Notes: generated from the sequence alone by a model not told the origin. DNA of 64,000 nt from Sipunculus nudus (GCA_026874595.1 CM049316.1:40685695-40749694), one strand, 5' to 3'. Counted from the stretch's first letter, positions 1 to 12,339 are shown. Made by a program: numbers and translations.

Positions 1-20
1 TCTCACGAGTATATATGTAT

Positions 21-160
21 GGGGCCTGGACAGCTGAGCGGTAAAACGCTCGGCCTTCTCCGTTGGCGACCCAGGTTCGATCCGAGGTGCTACCAAGAGT
101 GTGGGTTGTAGTAGCCCGTCCAGTGTAGGTGGTTCCCTCCGGGTTCTCCGGCTTTCTCCA
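21..160 (+). mobile_element. tRNA-derived SINE, family A (partial)
   Basis: Seen: a Pol III box A-like string AGCTGAGCGGT (32-42) and a perfect box B GGTTCGATCC (74-83), 42 bases apart as in tRNA. They are followed by a pyrimidine-rich segment of the type CTCCGGGTTCTCCGG. The same head and middle recur in reverse at 61993-62136, so this is a dispersed family and not a tRNA gene. No acceptor stem can be drawn. The 3' end is not resolved and may run to about 300. Confidence 0.7.
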
Positions 161-299
161 CCTCTCTCACTACAATCTACAACTCTATCAGATATTCTAT
201 TTTCGCCTTATATATCTTACTGTGTACGATTCAATATATCAAACTTTGTCGTTGCTGAGGGAGCCTGTGACTGGCTCGAGCGCCGACTTCACTTTCAGT

Positions 300-745
300 C
301 AGTCTGTAAATATAGTACTTAATAGTTCTCTCTAGTACTACTCTACTAATAATTGCTCTTGGACCACTTGGCATACACAATTTCTTAAAGCTGAGCATTT
401 GTTCCACATTATAGGATATGAATACTATGAGCTTGTAAGAATTGATCATAATATTTTGATCAATAAATGGTTTTACTAAAACAAGTGACCCATGGGTCAT
501 GACGCTCAGCTGACTGGGAAGAGATTCACAAAAGGAAATTTTATCATCAGAATGGTAGATACCCATTCAACTGAAGCATCAAACAGATTAACCAACAGGC
601 CAAGATTTAGTCTGTATTTATATATCTGAAAAATAGAGAAAAAATGTGTAAACTTTAACAACTAGAAAACGGGTAGCCGACAAGTGACTACGTGTATCTG
701 CCAAAATCAGAGTGAAGTGAGGCATGGATTGAGTGGCAAGGGGAA
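300..745. other. No recognisable feature
   Basis: AT-rich DNA between the SINE and the tandem array. The open frames are short and show no protein-like composition. From about 660 on it may be flank or degenerate sequence of the following array. Confidence 0.5.
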
Positions 746-2150
746 ACAGAGTGAGGTATGTTGCATATTAGCATGGATGTCTGCAGCCTAAATGTGTATG
801 TAGGTTGTGCAACCTACCACAAATCCAGAAAGCTGTCCAAGTTGTATATTTATGCAAAATTTTAGGCAGAAAGTCAAACCACTACATGGATATGAGTGAT
901 TTTAGCCCACGGCAGACAAACAGACAGACGCTGTGCAAAAATGGTTGCAGTTTTGTGTATGATAAAGACCTATGTGAGATCTAAACACAAGCACAATTTT
1001 GGCCCAATCGGTCAAATGGTTTCTGAGATATTAGCTTGGATGTGTGCAGCGTTAACTAGAATGTAGGTGGCGCCACCTGTCATAAAATCAAGAAAGCTAT
1101 CCAGGATGTATAAACCTGCAAAATTTTAGGCAGTTATGTCAAACCACTACAGAGAAATGAGTTGATTTAGGCCACGGCAGACCAACAGACAGACGCTGTG
1201 CAAAATGTGCAAAAATGGTTGCAGGTGGCCCCTCCAGTTTTGTGTATGATAAAGACCTATGTAAGATCTATACACATGCAAAATTTTGGCCCAATCGTTC
1301 AAACGGTTCCCGAGATATGAGCTTGGATGTCTGTAGCATAAACTAGAATAAAGGTGGCGCCACCTGTCATAAAATCAAGAAAGCTATCCAGAATGTATAA
1401 AACTGCTAAATTTTGGGCAGATATGTCAAACCACTGCCAAGATGTGAGTGACTTTATTGCACGGCAGACAAACAGACAGACGCTGTGCAAAAATGGTTGA
1501 AGGTGGTGCCACCAGTTTTGTGTATGATAAAGAGCTATGTTAGATCTATACACATGCAAAATTTTGGCCCGATCGGTCAAACGGTTCCCGAGATATGAGC
1601 TTGGATGTCATCAGCGTGAACGTGAATGTAGGTGGTGCCACCTGTCATAAAATCAAGAAAGCTATCCAGGATGTATAAAACTGCAAAATTTTAGGCAGAT
1701 ATGTCAAACCACTGCCGAGATATGAGTGACATTATTGCACGGCAGACAAACAGACAGACGCTGTGCAAAAATGGTTGCAGGTGGCGCCACCAGTTTAGCG
1801 TATGATAGAGCTATGTTAGATCTATATACATGCAAAATTTTGGCCCGATCGGTCAAACGGTTCCCGAAATATGAGCTTGGATGTCATCAGCGTGAATGAG
1901 AATGTAGGTGGCGCCACCTGTCATAAAATCAAGAAAGCTATCCAGGATGTATACGCATGCCGAATTTCAGGTGAATTAGTCAATTCACTGCAGAGATATG
2001 AGTGATTTTAACCAAAGGCAGATGAACAGATGGACACTGTGCAAACATGGTTTCAGGTGGCGCCACCATTTTTTGTGTATGTTATAGAGCTATCCAAGGG
2101 CTACATTAGTATAAATTTTATTTCCTGATCAGTCAAACGGTTCCCGAGAT
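745..2150 (+). repeat. Tandem array A, ~280-bp unit, about 5 copies
   Basis: The phrase GGTTCCCGAGATATGAGCTT, exact or with a few changes, recurs near 1303, 1583, 1859 and 2139, giving a 276-280 bp period; a diverged first copy starts near 750. Each unit carries two copies of the palindrome GGTGGCGCCACC or a variant (for example 1066-1077), alternating about 130 and 150 bp apart, and one CAGACAAACAGACAGACG stretch. Later units are closer to each other than to the first. It passes directly into array B, with which it shares the palindromic box. No coding frame is conserved. Inferred to be the first half of one long non-autonomous element with a tandem core. Confidence 0.85.
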
Positions 2151-4878
2151 ATGAGCTTGGAAAGCTGATAAAAACAAGTCCCAGAGGAGCTCTCTGGAAA
2201 CGAACGCGGCAACGGCGGAGGAACCCGGTCAAAAACATAGTATCCACAAAACTTCGTTTTGGCGGGTACAAAAATACAGGTGGCTCCACCAGTCTGCAGA
2301 AACTAATAAAAACACTTACAAACATCAATATCCATGCAAAGAATCATGGTGATCTCCCCATTAGTTGTTCAGATACTTCAGCTTTTGTATCAAATTGTCC
2401 ATTATTCTGAGGGATACTTCGGAGTCCTATAGCTTGAATGATATGGGAAACAGAGACCTAATTTTAAGTGTCCACAGGCACTTTTCATGGGCCTTCTTGC
2501 ATGACAAGAATGAAGATTCTAGGTCCAGTTGTTGCGATTTGTACCCTGTTGACAGATAACCACATCTTTAAAGGTATCAAAAAAAGAGAAAATAAATCGT
2601 AAAAATTTGAAAAAAATAGAGGTGGCGCACCCAGTCTGCAGAAATTGATGGAACAGGTCATGTTCAATATGTATGCCGAAAATCATGACCATCAGTGTTG
2701 TAGTTATTGAGATACTGCAGTTTTTGTATCAAATTTTCAATTATTCTGGGGGGTAATTTGGAGCCATACAGCTTAAAGAATATGGGTAACAGAGACCTAA
2801 TTTCAGGTTTCCATGGAGACTTTCTATGGACCTCTCAGTGTGTCAAGAATGAAGATTCTAGGTCCAGTCTTTATGATTTGTGCCCTGTTAACAGCTGTTC
2901 ACATTTTTAAATTCGTGAAAAATCGAAAAATTCAGGTGGCGCCACCAGTCTGCAGGAAGTGATGGAACATCTCATGATCAATACGTATGCCAAAAATCAT
3001 GACCATCAGTCAAGTAGTTAAGGAGATATTGAAAATTTTGTATGAAATTTTTGACTTTTCTGGGGGGTACTTTGGGGCCCCATAGCTCGAAGGATATGGG
3101 TAACAGAGATCTAATTTATGGCTTCCACGGAGACTTTTAATAGGTTTCTCAGTGTGTCGAGAATGAAGATTCTAGGTCCAGTTTTAATGATTTGTGCCCT
3201 GTTAACAGATGTTCATAACTTTAAAGGTCTCAACAATAGAGAAAAAAATCGTAAAAAAACCCGAACAAATACAGGTGGTACCACCAGTCTGCAGAAACTG
3301 ATGAAACACTCCATGATCAATATCCATGAAAACAATTATGGTGATCTCTGCATTAGTTGTTCAGATACTTCAGCTTTTGTATCAAATTTTCCATTATTCT
3401 GAGCTGTACTTTGGAGTGCCATAGCTCAAAGGATATGGGTAACAGAGACCTAATTTCAGGTGTCCATGGAGACTTATCATGGGTCTCCCTGTGTGTCAAC
3501 AATGAAGATTCTAGGTCCAGTCCTTACGATTTGTACCCTGTTGACAGATAACTACATCCTGAAAGGTCTCGAAAATAGAGAAAAAAAATTGTGAAAATTT
3601 GAAAAAATACAGGTGGCACAACCAGTCTGCAGGTACTGATGAAACACCTCTTGATCAATATGTATGCCAAAAATCATGACCATCAGTGTTGTAGTTATTG
3701 AGATGTTGCAGTATGTTTTTATCAAATTTTCCATTATTCTGGGGGGTTATTGGGAGCCCCCCATAGCTCAAAGGATATGGGTAACAGAGACCTTATTTCA
3801 GGTTTCCATGGAGACTTTTTATGGACCTCTCAGTGTGTCAAGAATGAAGATTCTAGGTCCAGTCTTTATGATTTGTGCCCTGTTAACAGCTGTTCACATT
3901 TTTAAATTCGTGAAAAATCGAAAAATTCAGGTGGCGCCACCAGTCTGCAGGAAGTGATGGAACATCTCATGATCAATACGTATGCGAAAAATCATGACCA
4001 TCAGTCATGTAGTTAATGAGATATTGAAATTTTTGTATGAAATTTTTTACTTTTCTGGGGGGTACTTTGGGGCCCCATAGCTCGAAGGATATGGGTAACA
4101 GAGATCTAATTTATGGCTTCCACGGAGACTTTTAATAGGTTTCTCAGTGTGTCGAGAATGAAGATTCTAGGTCCAGCGGTTACGATTTGTGCCACGTTAA
4201 CAGATGACAGCATCTTTAAACGTCTCAAAAATAGAGGAAAAAATTGTAAAAAAATCGAAAAATACAGGTGGCGCCACCAGTCTGCAGGAACTTATGGAAC
4301 ATCTCATGATCAATATCTATGCCAAAAATCATGACCATCAGTGTTGTAGTTATTGAGATATTGAAGTTTTTGTATGAATTTTTTTACTATTCTGGGGGTA
4401 CTTTGGAGCCCTATAGCTCGAAAGATATGGGTAACAGAGACCTAATTTCTGGTTTCCAAGGAGATTTTTCATGGACCTCTCAGTGTATCAAGAATTAAGA
4501 TTCTAGGTCTAGGCTTTACGATTTGTGCCTTGTTAACAGATGTTCACATTTTTAAAGGTCTCAAAAATAGAGAAAAAAAATTTGTAAAAAATCGAAAAAT
4601 ACAGGTGGCGCCACCAGTCTGCAGGAAGTGATGGAACATCTCATGATCAATATGTATGCCAAAAATCATGACCATCAGTCAAGTAGTTAATGAGATATTG
4701 AAGTTTTTGTATGAAATTTTTTACTTTTCTGGGGGGGGGGGTACTTTGGGGCCCCATAGCTCGAAGGATATGGGTAACAGAGACCTAATTTCTGGTTTCC
4801 AAGGAGATTTTTCATGGACCTCTCAGAATCCCAAGTTACAAGGTTCTAGGTTCAGCGGTTACGATTTGTGCCTGGTTA
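2150..4878 (+). repeat. Tandem array B, ~333-bp unit, 8 copies
   Basis: The phrase AGGTGGCGCCACCAGTCTGC, exact or with a few changes, occurs near 2279, 2618, 2934, 3273, 3610, 3931, 4266 and 4604, so units are 316-340 bp. Units also share AGAATGAAGATTCTAGGTCC and GATATGGGTAACAGAGA. The block around 2838-2990 is almost identical to 3833-3985, a shift of 995 bp, so three units form a higher-order repeat. Small open frames recur once per unit but are shadows of the repeat. A G10 run lies in the last unit (about 4731-4740). The array ends in the GACGG-type tract at 4879-4912. Confidence 0.88.
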
Positions 4879-4960
4879 ACGGACGGACAGACGGACAGAC
4901 GGACGACGGACAAAGAGTGATCGCTATAGCTCAGATGACTTTCAGTCAGCTGAGCTAAAA
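4879..4960 (+). mobile_element. GACGG-rich tract and terminal hairpin of the array element
   Basis: A short degenerate tetranucleotide-like tract (GGACGGACAGACGGACAGAC at 4881-4900) is followed 15 bases later by a hairpin. TAGCTCAG (4927-4934) pairs with CTGAGCTA (4950-4957), with a further GAC/GTC pairing inside, then CTAA and an A run. Tandem core, tetranucleotide tract and 3' hairpin is the order known for bivalve pearl-type elements, which are related to Helitron/Helentron-associated elements. The family assignment is inference; hairpin and tract are seen. Confidence 0.55.
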
Positions 4961-5480
4961 AATCAGTTATTTAATCATACTGGTTTAAAAATGTAGATAT
5001 CCTCCGTGTATCATGCTAGAATATAGGTCAAACCAACAGTTTTTTTTTTCACTGGAGCTTATTTTTTTCAAATAATAATTTATATATTTTATTAATTAAA
5101 AGTTTATTTTTTTATTTAATTTTCTAAATCAAAGATTTATAATTAAAATTAGGCAAACAAAAAGTATAGATAAGGCAATTTGAACATATTTACAACTAAA
5201 TAATTTTAAAATGTGAAAATAGCAAATATTGAACACCCAGTATCTGAGATATATCAGCTTAAAGATAAAATATTTCAAACGATTTCTTTTTTTGCCAATC
5301 CAGTTTTTTTCATTCAACATATTTGAAATTACTGCTTCCATTGAATAATTGCTCATGCACTCACATGTATGCCGAAATCGATATGTTGCGCATGGGACTT
5401 GCAAACTAAAATGTTTAAGTCAATGGGGCAAATAAAGAGCATACTTTGACAACATAAGTTCTAAATATAACGATTAATCA
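4960..5480. other. AT-rich spacer
   Basis: Very AT-rich, including T runs at 5040-5130. No repeat unit or convincing exon is seen. Confidence 0.5.
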
Positions 5481-5589
5481 GAATACTATTGTTTTTTGTT
5501 TTTAATTTCGACAAACCCGGGGAACTACATAGCGGCAAGATCTCGAAGACGTGGCGGTGTAAATGTACACTAAGAAAAAACCAGGTGCC

Positions 5590-5742
5590 ACCCGTTTTAC
5601 AAACGTGTTTGGTAAATGGGCGTGATTCTGGGGTGACGTCCGGGTCCCACTCGGAATACTTAGGTTCATCTTCAGGTGGTCCCGAGAATATACGAATTCG
5701 GCCGAGGAGTTCCCAGTGGTCCGAGTCCATGCGGCCAGCCAT
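5590..5742 (-). CDS. Possible coding exon, unknown product
   Basis: This GC-richer patch in AT-rich DNA is open on the minus strand from an ATG at 5742, inside a 118-codon frame. The frame reads like an acidic soluble protein: MAGRMDSDHWELLGRIRIFS, then a PPEDEPKYSEWDPD stretch. A GTAAAA donor-like string follows an ACACGTTT stretch near 5602, so the real exon may end there. The plus strand is also open over 115 codons, which is expected in a GC-richer patch and lowers confidence. I do not recognise the protein, and no second exon was found. Confidence 0.22.
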
Positions 5743-5839
5743 GTTTGTATACAGTGGTTTCCTCAAGGCCGCTGAAATAGCGTACCGGATGAACAAGCAA
5801 ATGCAGGGGCCTATCATCTATATCAATAGATCTTGACCC

Positions 5840-7720
5840 TATCCTGAGGCTTGGTACCCTAATGTCGCAAGCTGGGTGTGGGTACAAATTAAAACCTGGT
5901 TATTATCCCCTCAGTGACATAGGCGATATGAAAATAAATAATTTTTAATGTACATATAATTTTGAGTGATTTTTCCGTTTTTTTACCGAGCACAGCCGAA
6001 CTGCCTTCGGCAATCACCGGAATGTGTGCATCGTGGTCACTTAACCTCTAACACTAAGGACTATTGTTCATATGAATAACGCTTGCTTTCAATGAGGGAT
6101 TTGACACACGTGCGTGGTCAGTAAAAGAGAAAAACACATGTTTCTCGCTTTATGAAATGGAGAGTTCAACCCAGGAGGATTAATGACAAAACCTAATTCA
6201 AGGTCCCAATTTCAGAATAAAGGGCTGGGATGGGGTTGGGTGGGATGGTTGCGGGGGTTTCAGGCCTCAAAATTTGTCTGATACGATGAAAAATGGTTGC
6301 GGTGGCTGAAAATGGGATACGGACCCACTGCATGGAGTCCCGTTTGGGTCCGCTTCTGCTACTTACGATGTATGCATATTTCTGTTTGCTTCTTCAGGAA
6401 CAGTTTCCTTGCAACGTACATTAATTAATCTTTCATGTGTTCCTCACATCAACCTATTCTTTATACGTCCAGCGATAGAAACCAGTCAAATATCAACCAA
6501 ACACTGTATGCCTCCGCGTCTCATTCCGGTTCGCAATGTAAACCATCACTGACCAGGTCTTCAAGGTAAACAATCTATGATTTTTGCCACGAGCACAGCG
6601 CCACAAAATAACAGTAAAAAAATATTTGTACATATCGTATTCAGAGAGTATCCCAGTAAAAATCTATATTTTCTTTTAACTTTATAGTAAAAAATGAGCC
6701 AACATTCAACATCTCAGTAAGTATATATCTCCCAAACCCAGGTAAAAAGCGCGGTATACCGGGTTTATCAGCTAGTATTATATCAAAAGAAAATGTAGTT
6801 GTGTCACTTAAGTTAATTATATATGTTATAAGTCAACATAATACCGTATGATCAGTTTCGTACGTTTTAGGTGATTTGTAAACGGAGTATAGATTGCAGG
6901 TGAACTTCCAGCCTTTCAATTCATATCAACATAATAAAAAATATTTAACATAAGCTACCAATGCCCTATGTCAAGTGTTTCACAGGGTTATAAGATAACG
7001 TCGCCGATTTCTTTAACACTTGTGAATTTAGAAAGTTTCCTCTCAATTGTTTGGCAACATTTTTAAGAAGGATGTTGTGCCGTTTGGCTCTCAAATGAGA
7101 AACCAGATGTGATCATAAAATGGTCAATATGAGGCTGATATACATTTTAGAAACAAGCCCACTTAAACACTATCTTCATATTCCTGCGCACGAAGGGGGT
7201 AAAAAAGGCGTCTACATAGTATTGGATTAAAACTCCATACGATATGTAGCTGTTAACGGGAGCAGAAACTCGATATAATCGCTGTATCGCTCTTTAGATC
7301 TAGTTGATCTGCAAAGACGCATAAAGACTTAAGTAGGTATATATCAAATGATATAATTGTACACTTATCCGTGTTTAAACTACCTAGCTACGGATACACA
7401 TTTTCACTGCATATGTTATGTTTTTCTTGAACACAGTATGTGCGTTCTTGAACCGAAATACAAGCATTACCGATGCAATACCGCAGTTCCTGTTGCAAAC
7501 ATGACAGTTCTGCTCAAAATAATTAACTTCTAATATGATGCAAATGTTTTTTACTGTCAAAATATCCATACAAATGACAACAAAGCTCTGTTCTTTTAGA
7601 GCAACGGACGCTATAACGTTTTACTGATATGTAAATCAATATAAGGTCAGGCGACGAAACAGGCGAAAACTGCAGGCCAGGAAGTCTTTTTTGTTTTAGC
7701 GGCCGGTAAAGTCTCTTCGG
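5840..7720. other. Unique-looking DNA without gene calls
   Basis: Holds only short frames. A G-rich patch (GGGCTGGGATGGGG onward, 6221-6266) and a GGTCCGTTTTGGGTCC-like region near 6340 are the only compositional features. No repeat family was recognised. Confidence 0.45.
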
Positions 7721-7721
7721 C

Positions 7722-7855
7722 CAGCGCATGCCCGCACGCCTACCAGTATAGTCTGTCAATCACTAGATTTGTCGGGCCAATTTGGTCACTTCTGGATTCG
7801 TGTCCAAGGTTGTTATTGTCGTCATGAATGATGAAAGAAACAGTGATGTAAGACT
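7722..7855 (+). repeat. Dispersed repeat D, copy 1
   Basis: Aligns by eye with 41066-41203 in the same orientation. Shared phrases are GCACGCCTACC / GCACACCTACC, then CCAATTTGGTCAC / CCATTTGGTCAC, then TTGTTATTGTCGTCATGAA / TTGCTATTTTTGTTATGAA. About 70% identity by eye. The type of element is unknown. Confidence 0.5.
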
Positions 7856-8245
7856 CGAGTCCGGACTTGTAGTCGAGTCCATTTTCTTGGGGGGGGGGCT
7901 CGCACTCGGACTTAGACTCGTGGGTCCTGGACTCTTGCAGAATATAACAAATATTCACACTATACATACACTCTATTTATCTTGAGCTATAAATCTAATT
8001 AACCATTATACTGAATGCATGTGTGAACTCCAGTACAAGATCATCTGAAATTTTTATTTAAACTGCTTTTTAAGAATAATTGAATTGGACTTGGACTCGG
8101 GTTCCAGATGACTTGGACTTGAAGACGATGGACTTGGACTCCAACCTTAAGGACTCCGATTTGTACTCGGGCTCCATTGGCCTATACTCGGACCTGCACG
8201 CGGACTCGGATAGTGCGGACTCATCAAGGTCATGAAGTAAAAAAA
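7845..8245 (+). repeat. Degenerate GACTCG/GACTTG hexanucleotide repeat
   Basis: Two blocks (7848-7935 and 8083-8245) are made of variants of GGACTCGGACTTG, about 6 bp in period, interrupted by unrelated AT-rich DNA at 7940-8080 and by a G10 run (7890-7899). On the minus strand one frame gives a Ser/Glu/Lys-rich peptide (8070-8273), which I take as a by-product of the repeat. A short related piece (CTTTGGCTCGGGTTCTAAAT) lies at about 26591-26610. Confidence 0.6.
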
Positions 8246-8249
8246 ACTC

Positions 8250-9620
8250 GGCCGATATTTGCGTTTCCGTCATGACATCGACCGAGTTTGCCGGCCTGAG
8301 GATAAAAAATCTTTCGAAAAAATCAGAAGGGAATTTAAAAACACAGGACGGGCAGCACCTTGAACGGATCCTACATATTATTCAAAGAATCGGTCAGAAA
8401 AATCAGATGGGAGACCTGCCTAAACCAAACTTTCTCGCTGTTGTCCTGATCTAGTTTCCCCCGTATGTCAGCCATGTGTTAGCAACTTTTCTCGGTAACC
8501 CTCTCATAACATGGTTCACATGGTTGTCATTATCACAGAGAGTGACCTACTGATCGTCTATTTTAGGCATCTGAATACACAAAAGTGTTTTAGCGTAACG
8601 TAGGATGTTGCACGTTTGTGAAGGATTTTGCCCAAGACGTTAATAACCCAAATAACCATACATGCCACGGGATAAAACAGCAACAAGATATTGAATACAA
8701 AAATATATCAATATTAATTTATTAATAAAATTGATAAATATATAATCATTAAATCTCGAACTATGCTTAATAAATGCTTACGAGGTCGCGTTTTCACGGG
8801 TTGTCTCCAAGGACACTTTGCGGATAATTTGATCGACGTTTCCCTTAGAATGTATAACATGCAGAAATATATGCTAATATAATAACTTTATATAATTCGG
8901 ATTTTCCCCCCTTACTGCTGGGATTGCCACAAAAAAAAATCTCTTTGACTATCTTCGGGTAGTTTAGGGACCTTTGCTAGACAAGTATAGGGCCAAGCAC
9001 GTTGAAAACAGCAATTCTTATGATCGTTAAAAGAAACGCGATATTCATTAATAGGGTTCCAAGCTACAATAAGCATCGACATGTTGTTATTTTACTTTAT
9101 TTCACCTCGACCGTGCCGCTATTAACACATGATATATCTCATCGGGACAGAAGAAGTAAATTCCCTAAAATACAAGGGGATAGTTCACCTTCTCTGCTCG
9201 GTCTGTTTTCCCGTAATTATTACTTAAAACCAGTTAAAACCTGCAAGAATTCTGGTTCCCTAGAGAGCTTTAATTAGATGTAGATCCTGACGTTCACGTG
9301 ACAAGAAGGCAGCAACATATATACTACTGGTAAGAAATCTAGGGACGTATTGCTGAAAGAAATATATGTGTCCTATAGATTTTCTAGGACATGGCGAGTT
9401 ATATATACATCGTCTTCCTTAAAGGTGCAGATAGGATTTGTTAGCGTACAGGTAGTGCCTAAAAGAAACTAAAACACTGCCCTAACAATATTTCTGTCAG
9501 ATTTACCTTAGTATTTTTAACACTACCATGCAACAGATAAAATCAACTCTGATATAAAGAAATTTTACTTGGGGAAACTCTGTGTTCATGTATCTAGGTT
9601 CCTATAGCAGATTTCCTAGT
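8250..9620. other. No recognisable feature
   Basis: AT-rich DNA with short frames only. The two longest (8272-8454 and 9002-9277, plus strand) have no motif and no splice context that I can defend. Confidence 0.45.
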
Positions 9621-9621
9621 G

Positions 9622-9870
9622 TTATATATATATATATATATATTGAAAGGTTAGAAGATCAAAGCGACATGCTAGAATATGCTAAAAAAGTTTAAAAAAA
9701 TGACATTTATTGTAAAAAATATACATTGTTCTAACGTAAAAAATTCTGCAAAAACATTCATTTTTTTTATTAATTCGTGTAATATTATTGTGTATATTAC
9801 ATATGTGTGTTTATTCAAATTTTATTCAATATATACCATATATATATATATATATATAATATATAACTGT
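9622..9870. repeat. (TA)n microsatellites and AT-rich block
   Basis: (TA)n tracts at 9622-9643 and 9838-9865 flank an A/T-rich stretch whose 69-codon open frame is Lys/Ile/Tyr-rich low complexity and not credible as a gene. Confidence 0.75.
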
Positions 9871-9899
9871 ATGTATATCACAATGTAATAAAATATTTT

Positions 9900-10920
9900 T
9901 TTTAAATTATGGTGAAATGCTAAAAGAAAGCTTTTAAGTTAATCTAACGTACATTGAACCCATAAAGTAGTCATCTATTCTTAGATTAAAACTCGGGCAA
10001 TGGTTGAAATATTGATTATCATTTTTTGTTATTCCATCAGGCTAGGGGGTGATGCTTATTCCGTCATTAAGTGGCGTGAATTTTCTTTGAAGAAACCTGA
10101 ATGGGTCTTTCAACTGTGAGAAACTGTCACATTCATTTCGTGAGGTCATAACAGATCGACAGCTCATAGGGTGTTTTCATTTGACAGCACACCTGTCAAG
10201 CGCAATGAAATAACGGAACTTTAAGAAATCCATTCATGATTTATGCATATGATGGACGGGGACTGTCGATGCCGGGACCTGTTTGATAAAACACTGTAAA
10301 GTAATGAGCTATGCACCTAAAAATAATCAAATTAAATTGATGGTTTTAACGCCTGGGACACTGCGCTGTTTTTGACGACGAAAGGTCAGCATCCCGCGCC
10401 AATAACGTTCGTCAATACGTAATCAATACCAAAGTACTGCAATAATTTTGCTTTTCATTAGCAATCTAATGTATCCTTCATTAGGAAACACCTGCTTACT
10501 AATCACTTTACACAGTAGCGACTAATTCGATGGAAAATTATTAATTACCAGTCGAAGGACCATCTGGACTATTCTAACACACGGCAATCCCCGCGGCCCC
10601 GCGGAAATATTGCTATACTTGCTATACGGAATATCAACGTTTACCATTTAGATATTTATATTTAACGGCCATATACTCATAATTTCACCCAGCGATCTTA
10701 CGAAAACTGGTGTTATTTCTTTCGACATTGATGCATTACGTTTACTGTAGAGTGGATTTCTTTAATAACCTTTAATGAGGGAAAGGTTACTAATTAGTTT
10801 CCGATTTCTCATTTTCACATAAATTAAAACCCTGCTGTCTAAAGTTCCACAATTATTCTTCTTTCACCGGAATTAACTCTATTCTGTAAAGTGACGCATA
10901 CTAGTAGTCATTCGTCATGC
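9900..10920. other. No recognisable feature
   Basis: Unique-looking AT-rich DNA. Nothing repeat-like or exon-like stands out. Confidence 0.45.

Positions 10921-10922
<2 letters not shown>

Positions 10923-10968
<46 letters not shown>
10923..10968 (+). repeat. (GA)n microsatellite
   Basis: About 23 GA units with one AA interruption near the 3' end. Confidence 0.95.
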
Positions 10969-10970
<2 letters not shown>

Positions 10971-11477
10971 ATAGCTGCGTGTCCTATTGCACTGAAGCGT
11001 TCCGGGCGTGATGCGGGTGCGCATGTTTGTTTCCGTATAAACCTTGCTAAGTGCGATTTTCAAGTTTCAAAATGCACCGAGCACGGTATCTAAAATTAGC
11101 ATGGATGATAAGGATGGAATTAAAAATATCAAATCGATTCCCGCTCATCTATAGTCCATGTTGCTAGATGGTTTCTTGGATTTAAAGTACATGCTATCAA
11201 ATATTGCATATCTGGTTCTTGCCTTTATGTGGGTAGGGTGCTTTTCTACCACATTAAGTCATAAATAGCTTATTTTCAGTATCAGAGATAACTATTAGTA
11301 TAAAAGCATTGCTTGGTCATGTCAATTTTCATTCTTTACTTTTAAATATAATGTTACATAATAGTTATTAAATGTCTTGATTGGTATCATTTTACCAATT
11401 ATAAAAATGCTTTCAAGGTTGCGATATATTAGAATATCCCTCCTCTATTCAGGCTTATCTTTTATTTTTGTGACAGA

Positions 11478-11491
11478 TATACATGTATATA

Positions 11492-11536
<45 letters not shown>
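11478..11536 (+). repeat. Compound (TA)n(TG)n microsatellite
   Basis: An AT tract followed directly by a GT tract. Sequence between 10970 and 11478 shows nothing recognisable. Confidence 0.95.
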
Positions 11537-11988
11537 AAAGTTTGCAGGATTAACACACTTAGTGATCCCAGAGAAGGCTTTAAAGCTATACAATGACAAG
11601 GCTAATAATAAATCCGTCATTTCTGACCATCTAACTGTAGTTATAAGATAAGGGGAAAACTGCTTTATAAACTTTGGCATTATCCTATTACAATTTACCA
11701 TCTTGACTGATGCGAAATTGCGCCCTGCATTTTCTCTGTCACCACGGGTCAAATCGCGGCCTTAACTGTCTCCGCAGAAGCCTTGACACTGTCCTCGGAG
11801 TAACTCATTGTCCCATTTCCTTGCTCTTATGAAACCCCGACGACTAATTTATTCCTCACAAGTTTAAGACTCTCAAACCCCTTTCCTCAATCGACATTTC
11901 CGTAAGCTTGGAATTTCGCAAGTCGCATGTTGAAAATAAAGCTATACCAGTTGCGTACTGACGGCAAAATAAAGAGCGCTTTGGCCAA

Positions 11989-12316
11989 ACAAAGTATGGT
12001 TCTCAGGCACCGCGCGCGTAAATGTTTACTCCTTGCATCATTTTTTTTATTTTGATTTTAAATAGAAACTTACCAATTTTGAGTTCCAGCCGCTCGGACA
12101 TCACTTTCAAGATTATAAAAAAATACAATTTTGATAAGATTTCCTTTGTTATGTAGTGCTTTTACCCTGTTTAGCAAAACAATTATGTTATTATCATGCT
12201 TTTCCCTGATCATATGACATTTTTTTCGAAACATAGTGTTACAACAAAAGGTAAAAAAAATCGCCCTCGCGCACTGATTTCTGAAAAAAAAATGCCTGAA
12301 TACCAAACTTTTTTTT
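11989..12316 (+). mobile_element. MITE family M, copy 1
   Basis: Left end AAAGTATGGTTCTCAGGCAC; right end carries TGCCTGAATACCAAACTT, its imperfect inverse. Internal phrases CAATTTTGATAAGATTTCC, ATCATGCTTTTCCCTGATCA and TTTCTGAAAAAAAAATGCC recur in the copies at 20688-20962 and 48693-48998. Length 275-330 bp, AT-rich core, about 20-bp inverted ends and no coding capacity fit a miniature inverted-repeat transposable element. The target duplication is not clear. It ends about 25 bases before the candidate promoter at 12340. Confidence 0.75.
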
Positions 12317-12339
12317 CTTAAAGCTATATAATTTTTCCC

